64,000 bases of DNA, taken from positions 62,001 through 126,000 of the forward strand of contig JAJNBC010000002.1 of the NCBI GenBank assembly GCA_021156085.1. The letters are read 5' to 3'. This DNA comes from Gammaproteobacteria bacterium (lineage in GTDB: Bacteria; Pseudomonadota; Gammaproteobacteria; DSM-16500). Below, piece after piece: positions 9,337-20,436 of the stretch. Positions within the stretch are counted from its first letter, which is position 1, and every line of letters begins with the position of its first letter. The position numbers were made by a program, and so were the translations under genes. The notes beneath the pieces were generated by a model that saw nothing but the letters and a program-made list of their open reading frames with translations, searched no databases and was not told the DNA's origin.

Positions 9337-9498
9337 GCGTTTTTTCCTCGTTGAGTGATTTAAAATAGCTATATAATATATTTTTTATACATATTTTTTA
9401 TTTATAATCAAATTTTACCCCTATTTGGGGTAGCGCTGCAAGCGCTCATAAACGATAAATATGGATTAAAACTTGCCCTAGGGGAAGATGGGCTAAAA

Positions 9499-9534
9499 AA
9501 AATCCTGGTTATTCGGTAGAATAACCAGGATTTT
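9499..9534 (-). terminator. Rho-independent terminator of the small gene at 9554-9799
   Basis: A perfect 16-bp inverted repeat (AAAATCCTGGTTATTC and its complement) with a four-base loop. On the minus strand it is followed by a run of seven T. It lies 20 bases past the stop of the minus-strand gene. The plus-strand side also carries TTTT, so it may work in both directions. Confidence 0.85.
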
Positions 9535-9553
9535 AAGAAAAATAACTAACGTA

Positions 9554-9799
9554 TTACTTACGGCTATCTTTGTCAGTCTTATTGATCGAACCCGTTCCCC
9601 ATGCATTGTTGGGTTGGTGAGGATTAGGTCGGTTAGACTGAGGATTTTTTAATTGTGGTGCTTTATTTTTATCTTTTTGCTGCGCGCCCCCCCCTGGAGT
9701 AGAAAAGCCTCCTTGAGTAGGTGCATTTGGGTTACGATAGTTATCAGCTTTGTTACCAGCAGCCTGATATCCTTTATTACCTTGATATTCGTTTTTCAT
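9554..9799 (-). CDS. Small low-complexity Asn/Pro/Gln/Lys-rich protein
   Basis: An 81-residue hydrophilic protein (MKNEYQGNKGYQAAGNKADN ... NKTDKDSRK), predicted disordered and strongly basic, with no cysteine and no membrane span. It is rich in Asn, Pro, Gly, Gln and Lys. Although it has no recognisable family, it has all the signs of an expressed gene: a TATAAT box at 9835-9840, a GGGAGG ribosome site seven bases before the ATG, and a perfect terminator just past its stop. Disordered basic proteins of this size can be nucleic-acid-binding or stress proteins; no function is claimed. Confidence 0.65.
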   Translation of the reverse strand: MKNEYQGNKGYQAAGNKADNYRNPNAPTQGGFSTPGGGAQQKDKNKAPQLKNPQSNRPNPHQPNNAWGTGSINKTDKDSRK

Positions 9800-9834
9800 A
9801 AAGCCTCCCTACAAAAATTAGAGAACACAAACCT

Positions 9835-9840
9835 ATTATA
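9835..9840 (-). promoter_or_regulatory. TATAAT -10 box of the small basic protein gene
   Basis: A perfect TATAAT read on the minus strand, about 35 bases upstream of the ATG at 9799. No good -35 is visible at 16-18 bases. Together with the ribosome site and the terminator it brackets a single-gene transcription unit. Confidence 0.5.
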
Positions 9841-9875
9841 CTCCTATTTTTGGCGTATAAGCGGCCCAAGATAGT

Positions 9876-10286
9876 CTAATATTTAATCTTATTTAGCTTT
9901 TCTGAGGGGATATATATCATTTGTACCGTGTTTCCATCGGGATCGGAGCAATAAAAACTTCGGGTTCCATCACGGTGGTCTTTAGGAGGCGCTTTTATTT
10001 TAACCTGGTGTGCACTTAGGAAGGTATGCCAAGTATCGACTTCTTCACGCTCATTTAGAAAAAATCCTATATGATCTAATCGCTGAGGCTTGGTAGGAAT
10101 AAAATTAGCAGGGGCACGATGCAATGCGAGGTTGTCATTGCCAGAGGTAAGGTAGAGATTGTCAGCGTCAGGGCGCCAATCTACTTTCATTCCTAGTAAT
10201 TGCGTATAAAAATATTCGCACTCAGCAAATTGTTTAATATAGAGGGCAATGTGATGAAGTCCGGCAGTAGGCTTAGGTCGTTGCAT
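9876..10286 (-). CDS. VOC-family protein (glyoxalase/bleomycin-resistance fold)
   Basis: A 136-residue vicinal-oxygen-chelate protein. It opens with HHIALYIKQFAECEYFYTQL, the first beta-alpha-beta unit with a potential metal-binding His. The second half has LDHIGFFLNEREEVDTW and the closing SFYCSDPDGNTVQMIYIP, the typical last strand with an acidic ligand position. Members bind divalent metal and act as glyoxalases, dioxygenases or resistance proteins. Substrate cannot be told from sequence. It lies six bases downstream of rpe on the same strand and is probably co-transcribed. Confidence 0.85.
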   Translation of the reverse strand: MQRPKPTAGLHHIALYIKQFAECEYFYTQLLGMKVDWRPDADNLYLTSGNDNLALHRAPANFIPTKPQRLDHIGFFLNEREEVDTWHTFLSAHQVKIKAPPKDHRDGTRSFYCSDPDGNTVQMIYIPSEKLNKIKY

Positions 10287-10292
10287 ACATAT

Positions 10293-10958
10293 TCACTTTT
10301 TTAATTCATCACGGAACATCTGAATGACTTTGGCATAATCTGGTTGCATAAAGATAGCAGAACCTGCGATAAACATATCGGCACCTGCTTGGGCTGCCTC
10401 CCGGATATTATCAGGTTTAATACCGCCATCAATGGCGAGCCGAATGTTTTTGCCGCTCTGGGTAATGAGTGCACGTGCTTTTTTTAATTTTTCTAGGGTG
10501 GCAGAAATAAATTGTTGGCCCCCAAACCCGGGGTTGACTGACATGATAAGAATGATATCCACTTTATCTATGACATATTCTAGACAATCTAAGGTTGTAG
10601 AAGGATTCAGTGCTAAACCGGCTTTGCAGCCGTGTTTATGAATCAGGTCCAAGCTACGATCTATGTGGTCGCTGCATTCAGGGTGGAATGTGAGGTTGCT
10701 TGCTCCTGCTTTAGCAAACTCGCTAATGAGTGAATCAACAGGGCGCGTCATTAAATGGACGTCAATAGGAGCTTTAATCCCATGCTTGCGCAATGCTTCG
10801 CAAACTAAAGGGCCGACAGTGAGGGCTGGCACATACTGATTGTCCATGACATCTAGATGCAATATATCTCCTCCTGCTTTCAAAACGTTTTCTGCTTCTT
10901 CGCCTAGACGGGCAAAGTTGGCGGAAAGTAAGGAAGGGGCTATTAAGTAATCGAGCAT
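10293..10958 (-). CDS. rpe: Ribulose-phosphate 3-epimerase
   Basis: Interconverts ribulose 5-phosphate and xylulose 5-phosphate (pentose phosphate pathway). It is a TIM barrel of 221 residues, the usual length. Visible signatures are [16 protein letters not shown] at 6-21, [18 protein letters not shown] (catalytic Asp and metal ligands), [23 protein letters not shown] near 140, and the second catalytic Asp in [12 protein letters not shown]. It faces away from waaA, which starts 65 bases off on the other strand. It complements rpiA at 5618-6274. Confidence 0.97.
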   Translation of the reverse strand: MLDYLIAPSLLSANFARLGEEAENVLKAGGDILHLDVMDNQYVPALTVGPLVCEALRKHGIKAPIDVHLMTRPVDSLISEFAKAGASNLTFHPECSDHIDRSLDLIHKHGCKAGLALNPSTTLDCLEYVIDKVDIILIMSVNPGFGGQQFISATLEKLKKARALITQSGKNIRLAIDGGIKPDNIREAAQAGADMFIAGSAIFMQPDYAKVIQMFRDELKK

Positions 10959-11023
10959 GATTAAATCCAGTTCATTTTTTGTTAGATTTTATGGTATCTT
11001 TTCCTGCCGTGAAAGTAAAATGA

Positions 11024-12310
11024 ATGAAATCCAGAAATAGAGGGCTTTTTTTGCGCTACATATACACATTCTTATTTTATATGATATTGCCATTTTTATT
11101 TCTTCGTCTTTTATGGCGTTCTACGCGTATGCCAGAATATAGGCAAAGATGGGCTGAACGATTAGGGTATTGCCCTTATCGATGTGAACAATCTATTTGG
11201 GTGCATGCTGTGTCTGTAGGTGAAACGTTAGCAGCCGTGCCCTTGATTAAAGCACTGTTGCAAACATTCCCGCCCTTACCCTTGGTGGTTACCAACATGA
11301 CTCCCACAGGCGCGGCGCGGGTTAGAGCTGCGTTGGGGAGTAGTGTGAAGCAAGTCTATATTCCCTATGATGTCCCGAGTGCAGTGAATCGATTTTTGAA
11401 GCGTATTCGTCCTCAGATTGCAGTGATTATGGAAACGGAGTTATGGCCCAATTTGTTTGCGAGTTGTCGGGGGCAGGGCATTCCTATTGTGATCGCAAAT
11501 GCTCGATTGTCGGACCGATCAGCGCGAGGTTATGCCTTCATCCCAAAATTAACCCACGGTATTTTTAATGCGATTTATCATGTGGCTGCTCAAGCTTCAG
11601 CAGATGCAGAGCACTTTATAAAGTTAGGAATGAGTCGGGAGAAAGTCACTGTCACAGGTAATTTAAAATTTGATTTGGAATTGCCTCTGGATTTATCTGA
11701 TAAAAGTGATGCATTACGAAATCATTTAGGGAAAGATCGGTTAATTTGGATTGCAGCAAGTACCCATCCGGGGGAAGAAGAAATCATTCTTATTGCGCAT
11801 CGTCTTATTCTACCAAAGTATCCCTCTGCTTTATTAATTTTAGTGCCCCGTCATCCTGATCGTTTTGTAGCGGTGGCTGAATTGATAGAGCAGAAAGCAT
11901 TTAAGATGGTAAAGCGTAGCAGTCAAGGCGCTTGTTTATCTGATACCCAAGTTTATCTTGGCGACACGATGGGTGAGTTACTAATGATGTATGCGGTTGC
12001 GCAGGTGGCTTTTGTGGCAGGTAGTTTTGCGCAGGTCGGTGGACATAATATGTTGGAGCCAGCTGTATTGCAAAAACCTATTATTACAGGGCCGGTGCTG
12101 TTTAATTTTATGGAAATTAGCCAATTATTGTTAAGAGCCAATGGAATGATTATTGCTCGAGATGCAGAAGAACTTGCTGCGCAAGTCGTGCGTTTTTTTG
12201 CAGATGCTCATTATCGTCATTCAACAGGAGAAAATGCGTATCAGGTTGTTGCAGCTAATCGGGGGGCGTTGCAAAAGCAAGTTGCTTTAATTAAAGCGTT
12301 GCTGAATTAG
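11024..12310 (+). CDS. waaA: 3-deoxy-D-manno-octulosonic acid transferase (Kdo transferase)
   Basis: A GT30 glycosyltransferase that adds Kdo to lipid IVA on the cytoplasmic face of the inner membrane. It has an N-terminal membrane anchor (about 12-30, YIYTFLFYMILPFLFLRLL) and the family motif HAVSVGET at 61-68 with its catalytic Glu. The C-terminal donor site includes AFVAGSFAQVGGHNMLEPA near 330-345. The 428-residue length is normal. No strong ribosome site precedes the ATG. The stop overlaps the stop of the convergent glycosylase gene by four bases. kdsB, which activates Kdo, is at 51649. Confidence 0.95.
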   Translation: MKSRNRGLFLRYIYTFLFYMILPFLFLRLLWRSTRMPEYRQRWAERLGYCPYRCEQSIWVHAVSVGETLAAVPLIKALLQTFPPLPLVVTNMTPTGAARVRAALGSSVKQVYIPYDVPSAVNRFLKRIRPQIAVIMETELWPNLFASCRGQGIPIVIANARLSDRSARGYAFIPKLTHGIFNAIYHVAAQASADAEHFIKLGMSREKVTVTGNLKFDLELPLDLSDKSDALRNHLGKDRLIWIAASTHPGEEEIILIAHRLILPKYPSALLILVPRHPDRFVAVAELIEQKAFKMVKRSSQGACLSDTQVYLGDTMGELLMMYAVAQVAFVAGSFAQVGGHNMLEPAVLQKPIITGPVLFNFMEISQLLLRANGMIIARDAEELAAQVVRFFADAHYRHSTGENAYQVVAANRGALQKQVALIKALLN

Positions 12311-12957
12311 GTAGGAGCGATTGATCTATAGGCTAATTGTAAATCTTGCCAAGCTTTGCCTTTATCTTTGGGATTGCGTAAGAGATAAGCTGGGTGGTAA
12401 GTCACAAGTAGTGGAATATTTTGCATGCCATAAGAATGCAGTTTGCCTCGCATTCGTCCTAATGGCATTTGGGTATTTAATAAGTAATTCGCAGCAATAC
12501 GGCCTAAGGCCAGCAGCAATTTAGGTTGAACGAATGCGATTTGTTTAGTTAAGAATCCACTGCACTGGCTGACTTCTTCTGGCAATGGATCGCGATTGTT
12601 GGGGGGGCGGCATTTCAGAATATTTGCAATATAGACCCTGCGTCTATCTAGGCCAATAGCTTCTAGCATAGCATTCAGTAATTGACCCGCTCGCCCTACG
12701 AAAGGTTCTCCTTTTTGATCTTCATAGAAACCTGGCGCTTCACCAATGATCATTAAGTCAGCTTGTTGATAGCCTGTGCCGAACACGGTTTGAGTGCGAG
12801 TTTTATGGAGCGGGCAGGCAGTGCACTGAGCCACAGTAGCGCATAAAACGGCCATGTTTTCCTTAAGCTCGGTGGGGGGTGCTGCGGAACCTTGCCTAGA
12901 TTGCCAAGTCTGAATGCCCATGGCAGTAAGATAATGCAATTGGGAGAGTGTCGTCAT
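12307..12957 (-). CDS. Uracil-DNA glycosylase, family 4 type
   Basis: A 216-residue member of the family 4/5 Fe-S uracil-DNA glycosylases, which excise uracil from DNA. Motif A is GEAPGFYEDQKGEPFVGRAG near 73-92 and the second motif is TYHPAYLLRNP near 186. Cysteines in CTACPLHKTR and in ILKCRPP and SQCSGF are placed as expected for the 4Fe-4S cluster ligands. This type is also annotated as phage SPO1 DNA polymerase-related protein. It is convergent with waaA and divergent from coaD. Confidence 0.9.
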   Translation of the reverse strand: MTTLSQLHYLTAMGIQTWQSRQGSAAPPTELKENMAVLCATVAQCTACPLHKTRTQTVFGTGYQQADLMIIGEAPGFYEDQKGEPFVGRAGQLLNAMLEAIGLDRRRVYIANILKCRPPNNRDPLPEEVSQCSGFLTKQIAFVQPKLLLALGRIAANYLLNTQMPLGRMRGKLHSYGMQNIPLLVTYHPAYLLRNPKDKGKAWQDLQLAYRSIAPT

Positions 12958-12960
12958 AGC

Positions 12961-12979
12961 AATTGTCCACAGACCCTAA
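12961..12979. repeat. Lone end of the dispersed palindromic repeat
   Basis: AATTGTCCACAGACCCTAA differs at two positions from the right terminal repeat of the element at 54526-54672. It sits in the divergent promoter gap between the glycosylase gene and coaD. The rest of the element is not visible here. Confidence 0.45.
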
Positions 12980-13038
12980 TATAAAATAAAAATTATTAGC
13001 GTATAATACCGTAGTTAATGAATAAAGGATCGTTCTTT

Positions 13039-14750
<1,712 letters not shown>

Positions 14751-14760
<10 letters not shown>

Positions 14761-15743
14761 TTTTCTGGATGGATATTAATAAAAGATTCACTGCGTAGTT
14801 TTGTTATCCAAGTTTGTAATGCTTCTTCGTATTTACGTTGATAAAGTAATGCTTGTACTTGCTTGCGTTGCTCTTCTTGATTTCCTTGCATTCCAACGTT
14901 GCGGATACCCACTACATGAATAATATGAAAACCATTGGGCGTTTGGATAGGGCCGGCTACGTCATGTTCTTTCATTTCTATAAGTCGAGTTGAGAATGCG
15001 GAAGGGATCTCAGGTAATTTACGCCAACCTAAATCCCCGCCTTGTAGCGCTTTGCTGTCGCTTGATTCTGCAATAGCGGCTTCATGAAAGGAAACCCCTT
15101 GATGGAGTTTCATTAATACCCTTTCTGCCCGCGCTTTTGCTTCTGCGATATCCTTTGGGGTAGGCTTTTCTGGTAAAGCAATGAGAATATTTTCTAAGTG
15201 GTATTCTTTGCCATTATAGGATAACCATGCAGGGGAGTGCATGAATTCATCCACTTCTTGGGGAGAAACAAAAATTTTTCCACCCATCATTTGTTGCTCG
15301 ATATGATTGATCGTCATTTCATCATGAATTTCTTTGCGGTATTCTTCTTCATTTAAACCTTGTTCAGCAACAGCAGCATAGAGTTTGTCTATGGGGATCC
15401 GATTTTTTTGTGCAACTGTATTGATTGCTTTAGTGACCTCGGCTTTTGCGACATGGATGCCTGCTTGTTCAGCCAGATCGAGCTGTAATTTACGATTAAT
15501 TAATTGATCTAATACTTGTTTACGTAAAATATTTTCAGGAGGTATAGGCATATGGGAGGCCAGTAATTGCCTTTGGATGCGATCTATTGCTTCATTTAGC
15601 TCGCTTTTTGTAATAATGGTTTTATTTACAACGGCGATGATGCAATCCAGAGATTGTTTATCTTTGTGAGTAGAGCAAAAGGCAGAGTTGCTTATTAAAA
15701 ATGCACACCCTAATGTTAAGCTTAGTTCTAACCATTTTTTCAT
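14751..15743 (-). CDS. surA: Periplasmic chaperone/peptidyl-prolyl isomerase SurA (single parvulin domain)
   Basis: A chaperone escorting outer-membrane proteins such as LptD. It has a signal peptide (MKKWLELSLTLGCAFLISNS) and a SurA N-terminal domain (about 30-160, with LINRKLQLDLAEQAGI). One parvulin domain follows at about 170-275 (YHLENILIALPEKP ... LGWRKLPEIPSAF ... NGFHIIHVVGIRN). At about 330 residues it is roughly 100 shorter than E. coli SurA because only one parvulin domain is present. The open frame extends to 15761, but the ATG at 15743 begins the signal peptide and has AGGA upstream. It starts one base after the lptD stop. Confidence 0.9.
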
Positions 15744-15744
15744 T

Positions 15745-18372
15745 TTAAAAATCCTGACCAAAGTTTGTTTGATAAGAAATAGCGCCGCTATTTAGAGTTG
15801 GGTTGGGATCGCCTGTGCCAAAATTTCCCAAGCCTTTTAAGGCAAATTGTATATAGGATTCCGTATTGTAGTTAAAAGTGTTATTCAAAGTAACATTCGT
15901 AAAAGTACGGCCTACAAGAAAACGCACAGCCCAACAACAACTGTCGTATTGTAAACCAAAGAGCAAGTTCTGGAAACGGGAGGTATTAAAGTTTTCCGTC
16001 CAACGACCAAGCGTGCTCCAGTTGTGAGTAATTGGCCAGATGAAATTGAGATCGGTTTGAGATAAATTATTTGCACTACTGCCAATAATGTTCGGTTCAT
16101 TCAGAGCATAGGTGTAACTTAAACTGATAGAACGTTGGGAATCAGTGCTATAGCTTAAAGTTAGGGTTTCATTTGTAACGTTATTGACATGAGTATCGTA
16201 AATGGTATTGGAAGTGAAAGTCCAATGAGGTGTGAGGTTATAACTCAGAACGCCAGATAAAGGGGAGCGTGTCGTCCGATTGTTAGGGTCAATTAACGCA
16301 GAGCAATTTTGAGTAGGGTCATCATTAGAACACAGTGTGACTAATCTATTGCGAAAATAAGCAATTTGGCCTATGCCGGCATAGGCTTTTTGTGTTCCGG
16401 ATCGTTGATCCATAAAGCGTGTGGCTAACCCAAGCGCCAGTTGGTTTGCATCACCAATACGGTCTAGACCGCTAAAACGGTTATATGTAAATAGTTGATC
16501 ATAAGTTAAAACATTGAGAGTCGTATCGAATACGGGTAAATTATTTTGATTTCGATAAGGAATATACGTGTAATAGAATTGCGGTTCGAGGGTCTGAATT
16601 AAATCATATTGTAATAAATTAAAGTGACGTTCAAAATACATTCCTGAGGTAATATCAAAAATAGGCAGAACACGATGAGGACTTTGAAGGTTCGCATTTG
16701 TCGTAGTTTGGTTGTCCGTTGGAATTTGGCTGACTTCATATTGTGTCATTGCAAATTGTAGGCGCGGGTTAAAGAAAAATGCCGGACGATATTCAGGCCA
16801 ACTTATGGCAGGTTGAATAGTGAAACGAGTGCCATAAGGTTGAAGGATATCTGCTCCTGGATTTTTACGAATAATAAAATGTGATACATCATTATCAATG
16901 GAATAATTCAGTCCTGTATTTTCATCAAGATAATCACCGCTTAGTATTAATTGCGGAAAGCGAGTGTATTCATTGAAATAAGGGCTTTGATTGAGCGGAT
17001 GTAAAGTTTGATAACCTTGGATATTTCCACGAAATTGCCAAAATTGTCCCTTATAAATAAGATCAGCTTGTTGTAAGAGGTGGTTGGTCGTGACTTGGGT
17101 GAGACCATTATTAAAATTAGTTGTATAATAATCATCACTCACATAATTGTAATCAAGATTGCTGGTCCAGTGTTCATCAAAGCGCATATTATTCTGCCAC
17201 GTTAATGCTTTACGTGTTGTGCTGGCGTTTTCCAGACGATTGAATTGTGCTTGGGTTTGCGCGGTAGAGGGAGCTTCAAAAGCGCTTATATTTTTTTCTT
17301 TTAGAGCTGAGAATAATTGATCGTGAGGAAGTACTGCGATTTTTATTTTCCCTTCAGTTTCAGGGGTGAGATAACGGAATAAATTGGTAATTTGGATACC
17401 GCGTTTAAATAAAATAGAGGGAGTAAGAGTATCATCGTGATTGGGGGCTAAATTCCAATAGAAGGGTGCAGAAATGATGGTGCCCGATTCCGTCGTGTTA
17501 GGGCGTATGGCAGGCGGCAAAAAACCAGTTTGTCGGCGCGAATCAATTGGAAAATTAAGATAAGGCGTATAAAAAACAGGGACCCCTTTTACCAATAGCC
17601 GAGCATTTTTTGCGACGCCTCTGCCAGTGTTTTTATTAAGTTCAATTACGCTAGCCTTGACTTGCCATGCATTTGTTAAAGGTGGGCAAGTAGAATAAGT
17701 TGCTTGCTGAAACAAGGATATCTGATGCTCGTTTTGTTCATATTTTTCTGCTCTACCCCAAGCACTTAACTGGTAGACTTTATTCTCATGTTGAATTTGT
17801 TCATTGCTGGGCATGACGGGCTTTGAAGTGGAGGTTTTGCTATAAATTGCGTTGCGATATAGAATATGATGCAATGATTTTGTTTTGGTTTTTAAATCAA
17901 CATGGCCATCGTCAGCTAGTACTAATTCGTTGGGTTGCCGTAACACCACATGCCCTATTAAGTCAACAGCATTGATTTTACCTGTGTGAGGATCGCGATA
18001 GAGGCACCCTTTATTCGCTATGACTTGTTGGCCATTTTCTGTGATTGTGATTTGACCTTCGGAAATAGAGGTTCCATGAAGTGAGAAAACAATGCCTTGA
18101 GTGCTATTGAGTTGAATATGGTTTTTTTCCAATACGGCGTGGGGTTCTAGAAAAGAAGATTCAAGATAATAACCGCCACAACGATTCTCGCCCGTTTGTA
18201 TCCAACCCAAAGCTTTGGCAATGGCAGAAGAGACAAGTGCTTGGGAAGGTAGGTTTGTTGCCAAGCAGGTATCTTCCCCTGTCGCTGTTGTTTTGGCAAG
18301 AGAGAGTGTGAACCATAAGGGCAAGCCTAGCAGGATAGCTAGCTGTGAGAGAAATCTATTTAAAATGCGCAT
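15745..18372 (-). CDS. lptD: LPS-assembly protein LptD
   Basis: Outer-membrane beta-barrel that, with LptE, inserts lipopolysaccharide into the outer leaflet. It is 875 residues with a signal peptide (MRILNRFLSQLAILLGLPLW). A periplasmic OstA-like beta-jellyroll follows (about 80-210, with GKINAVDLIGHVVLRQP). The barrel domain runs from about 260 to the end (FPIDSRRQTGFLPPAI, then many alternating strands, closing in TNFGQDF). Cysteine pairs, including CC near residue 800, fit the disulfide-bonded type. Operon order lptD-surA-pdxA is classical. A weak AAACTT/TCTAG pair upstream might be a sigma-E promoter, but I do not rely on it. Confidence 0.95.
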   Translation of the reverse strand: MRILNRFLSQLAILLGLPLWFTLSLAKTTATGEDTCLATNLPSQALVSSAIAKALGWIQTGENRCGGYYLESSFLEPHAVLEKNHIQLNSTQGIVFSLHGTSISEGQITITENGQQVIANKGCLYRDPHTGKINAVDLIGHVVLRQPNELVLADDGHVDLKTKTKSLHHILYRNAIYSKTSTSKPVMPSNEQIQHENKVYQLSAWGRAEKYEQNEHQISLFQQATYSTCPPLTNAWQVKASVIELNKNTGRGVAKNARLLVKGVPVFYTPYLNFPIDSRRQTGFLPPAIRPNTTESGTIISAPFYWNLAPNHDDTLTPSILFKRGIQITNLFRYLTPETEGKIKIAVLPHDQLFSALKEKNISAFEAPSTAQTQAQFNRLENASTTRKALTWQNNMRFDEHWTSNLDYNYVSDDYYTTNFNNGLTQVTTNHLLQQADLIYKGQFWQFRGNIQGYQTLHPLNQSPYFNEYTRFPQLILSGDYLDENTGLNYSIDNDVSHFIIRKNPGADILQPYGTRFTIQPAISWPEYRPAFFFNPRLQFAMTQYEVSQIPTDNQTTTNANLQSPHRVLPIFDITSGMYFERHFNLLQYDLIQTLEPQFYYTYIPYRNQNNLPVFDTTLNVLTYDQLFTYNRFSGLDRIGDANQLALGLATRFMDQRSGTQKAYAGIGQIAYFRNRLVTLCSNDDPTQNCSALIDPNNRTTRSPLSGVLSYNLTPHWTFTSNTIYDTHVNNVTNETLTLSYSTDSQRSISLSYTYALNEPNIIGSSANNLSQTDLNFIWPITHNWSTLGRWTENFNTSRFQNLLFGLQYDSCCWAVRFLVGRTFTNVTLNNTFNYNTESYIQFALKGLGNFGTGDPNPTLNSGAISYQTNFGQDF

Positions 18373-18540
18373 TGTTAGCTAGATTTTCCTGGTTTTCAAA
18401 GTTTGCCAGTGTAACGAAAAGGGGAAGATGATACTAGGCCTGGTGATTGTTAAGTCATGCTAAACCCTTTGTAGGCGGTTCTGAGTATTTACGTGCTTGC
18501 GATGACGTGCTTTAATGCCTCTAATAACTTGAGATGTTTT

Positions 18541-19542
18541 ATGGAACCAAGAACACAAGCTTTGTACGCATGGGTAGCGGAAACGCGCAGTTTAGCCAAC
18601 CCTATTTTGCAATTATTACCAGGTGATGCGAGCTTTAGGCGTTATTTCCGTCTGCATGAACCCGGGGGCTCTTATATCGTGATGGATGCCCCTCCTGAAA
18701 GGGAAAATTGTTTACCGTATGTAGCAATCAGCTATGCGTTGCGTACTCATGGCCTATTAGCACCCGAAGTGATAGCCCAAGATTTATCCCAAGGATTTTT
18801 ACTTCTCACTGACTTTAATGATCGCTTACTGCTGACCGAATTGACTACAGTTAATGCGCGAGTTCTTTATACTCGAGCACTTGATGTGTTGATGGTATTA
18901 CAGAGTTGTCGAGAGGTACCAGGTTGGCAAATTCAGCCTTTTACTGTCGATTTTATGTATAAGGAATTAAAACATTTTCAAGAATGGTATTTAGAAAATT
19001 ATTTGGGCCTCACTTTATCTGCAACAACGAAAAATATGCTTGAATGTTTATTTTTATTTTTAGTAGAAATGGCCGCAAGTCAGCCTCAAGTTTTTATGCA
19101 TCGGGATTATCATTCAGCTAATTTGATGGTATTGCCTAATGATCAAATCGGCATTTTAGATTTTCAAGATGCTTTCATAGGTCCTGTGACGTATGATTTA
19201 GTTTCTTTGCTACGTGATTGTTATATTGCTTGGCCAGAAGAATGGATTTTAAAATTAGCTTTACAGTATCGTGACCAACTTGGCATCACTACTGTCAGTG
19301 ATAGTGAATTTTTAAGATGGTTTGATTTAATGGGATTGCAACGGCATTTGAAAGCACTTTTAACTTTTTCACGTAAATATCTCCGAGATGAAAATGCGCG
19401 TTATTTACAGCACATTCCTCGTACCTTAACTTATTTAACGCAAGAAAGTCGAAGTTATCGTGAATGTCAACCATTTCAAAAGTTTTTGTATGATGTGATG
19501 GTACCAGCGCAACAAGAGATGTCAATTGTATGCGTGGAATGA
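18541..19542 (+). CDS. amgK: N-acetylmuramate/N-acetylglucosamine kinase AmgK
   Basis: An anomeric sugar kinase of the aminoglycoside-phosphotransferase fold that makes MurNAc 1-phosphate (and GlcNAc 1-phosphate) in cell-wall recycling. It is about 333 residues. Visible are the N-lobe DASFRRYFRLHEPGGSYIVM, the catalytic loop FMHRDYHSANLMVL near 195-208, and the metal-binding ILDFQDAFIGPVTYDL near 213. The frame opens at 18493, but the ATG at 18541 gives the family-like N-terminus. It overlaps murU by 13 bases and is divergent from lptD, the same arrangement as in Pseudomonas. The pair gives an anabolic shortcut from recycled MurNAc to UDP-MurNAc. Confidence 0.92.
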   Translation: MEPRTQALYAWVAETRSLANPILQLLPGDASFRRYFRLHEPGGSYIVMDAPPERENCLPYVAISYALRTHGLLAPEVIAQDLSQGFLLLTDFNDRLLLTELTTVNARVLYTRALDVLMVLQSCREVPGWQIQPFTVDFMYKELKHFQEWYLENYLGLTLSATTKNMLECLFLFLVEMAASQPQVFMHRDYHSANLMVLPNDQIGILDFQDAFIGPVTYDLVSLLRDCYIAWPEEWILKLALQYRDQLGITTVSDSEFLRWFDLMGLQRHLKALLTFSRKYLRDENARYLQHIPRTLTYLTQESRSYRECQPFQKFLYDVMVPAQQEMSIVCVE

Positions 19543-20195
19543 TTTTGGCAGCAGGGCGCGGTGATCGGATGGGTGCGTTGACAAATGTAACTCCTAAACC
19601 GTTATTGCGAGCAGGTAAACATTATTTGATTGAATATTCTATTGCTGCTTTGATTAAAGCAGGCATTCGAGAAATTGTAATCAATATTAGTTATGGCCGT
19701 GAACAAATCAAAGCAGCACTTGGTAATGGCGAGCGTTATGGTGTCATTATTTATTATTCTGAAGAAGAAGAACGACTTGAAACAGGCGGGGGTATCTTGC
19801 AAGCCTTACCTTTATTAGGACAAGCCCCTTTTATTGTAATAAGTAGTGATATTATTTCTAGCTATGATTTACAAAAATTGCCTAAAGAGCCTCAGGCACT
19901 GGCGCATCTTGTGTTAGTAAAAAATCCTCCTTTTCATCCTCAAGGAGATTTTTCCTTAGAGGGGAGGCGAATTTATAGTAGTAGCTCGCCTACTTTTACT
20001 TTTGCTAACATAGGTGTATATCGACCGGAATTATTCGTAGGTTGTAAGCTGGGACGTTTCCCTTTGGGTCCTTTATTGCATCAAGCCATTGCTCGCCAAC
20101 AAATAACCGGCGAGTATTTTGCGGGGCAGTGGCATAATATAGGTACCCCTGAGCAATTATATGAATTTAATGAATGCTATAGTGAGAAATTATAA
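19530..20195 (+). CDS. murU: N-acetylmuramate 1-phosphate uridylyltransferase MurU
   Basis: A nucleotidyltransferase that converts MurNAc 1-phosphate to UDP-MurNAc and so bypasses de novo UDP-MurNAc synthesis. It is 221 residues. The N-terminal nucleotide-binding signature MILAAGRGDRMGALTNVTPK leads into PLLRAGKHYLIEY. The middle has EERLETGGGILQALPLLG. The end has YFAGQWHNIGTPEQLYEFN. It overlaps amgK, so the two are coupled. A weak six-base stem (20224-20243) with a T-rich stretch beyond it may end the operon. Confidence 0.95.
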   Translation: MRGMILAAGRGDRMGALTNVTPKPLLRAGKHYLIEYSIAALIKAGIREIVINISYGREQIKAALGNGERYGVIIYYSEEEERLETGGGILQALPLLGQAPFIVISSDIISSYDLQKLPKEPQALAHLVLVKNPPFHPQGDFSLEGRRIYSSSSPTFTFANIGVYRPELFVGCKLGRFPLGPLLHQAIARQQITGEYFAGQWHNIGTPEQLYEFNECYSEKL

Positions 20196-20362
20196 TTTTC
20201 ACCCTATTCCCGTTAAGATGCTTAGAACAGTTACGATTGTTCTTCTTATAAAAGAACCGCTTGCTTTTTTTTATTTTATTTTCTAAATTACCCCATGCGC
20301 TATCACCCAGAAATTCTTCTTTTTTATTTTCCTCCTAATCCCTTATTTTTTAATTATTAAAA

Positions 20363-20436
20363 CGCGCCCGAGAGGATTCGAACCTCTGACCCTTGGTTTC
20401 GGAAACCAATACTCTATCCAACTGAGCTACGGGCGC
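20363..20436 (-). tRNA. tRNA-Arg, anticodon CCG
   Basis: The minus strand folds as a complete cloverleaf. The acceptor GCGCCCG pairs with CGGGCGC and the discriminator base is G. The D arm starts GCTCAGTTGG. The anticodon stem TTGGT/ACCAA encloses the loop TTCCGAA with anticodon CCG, and the T arm contains GGTTCGAATCC. It reads the CGG arginine codon. The 3' CCA is not encoded (TTT follows), so a CCA-adding enzyme is needed. Apart from this gene the 20196-20576 gap holds only AT-rich sequence. Confidence 0.96.

Noticed and set aside
18373-18400. Sigma-E promoter before lptD
   Set aside because: AAACTT and TCTAG have poor match and the start would fall almost on the ATG.
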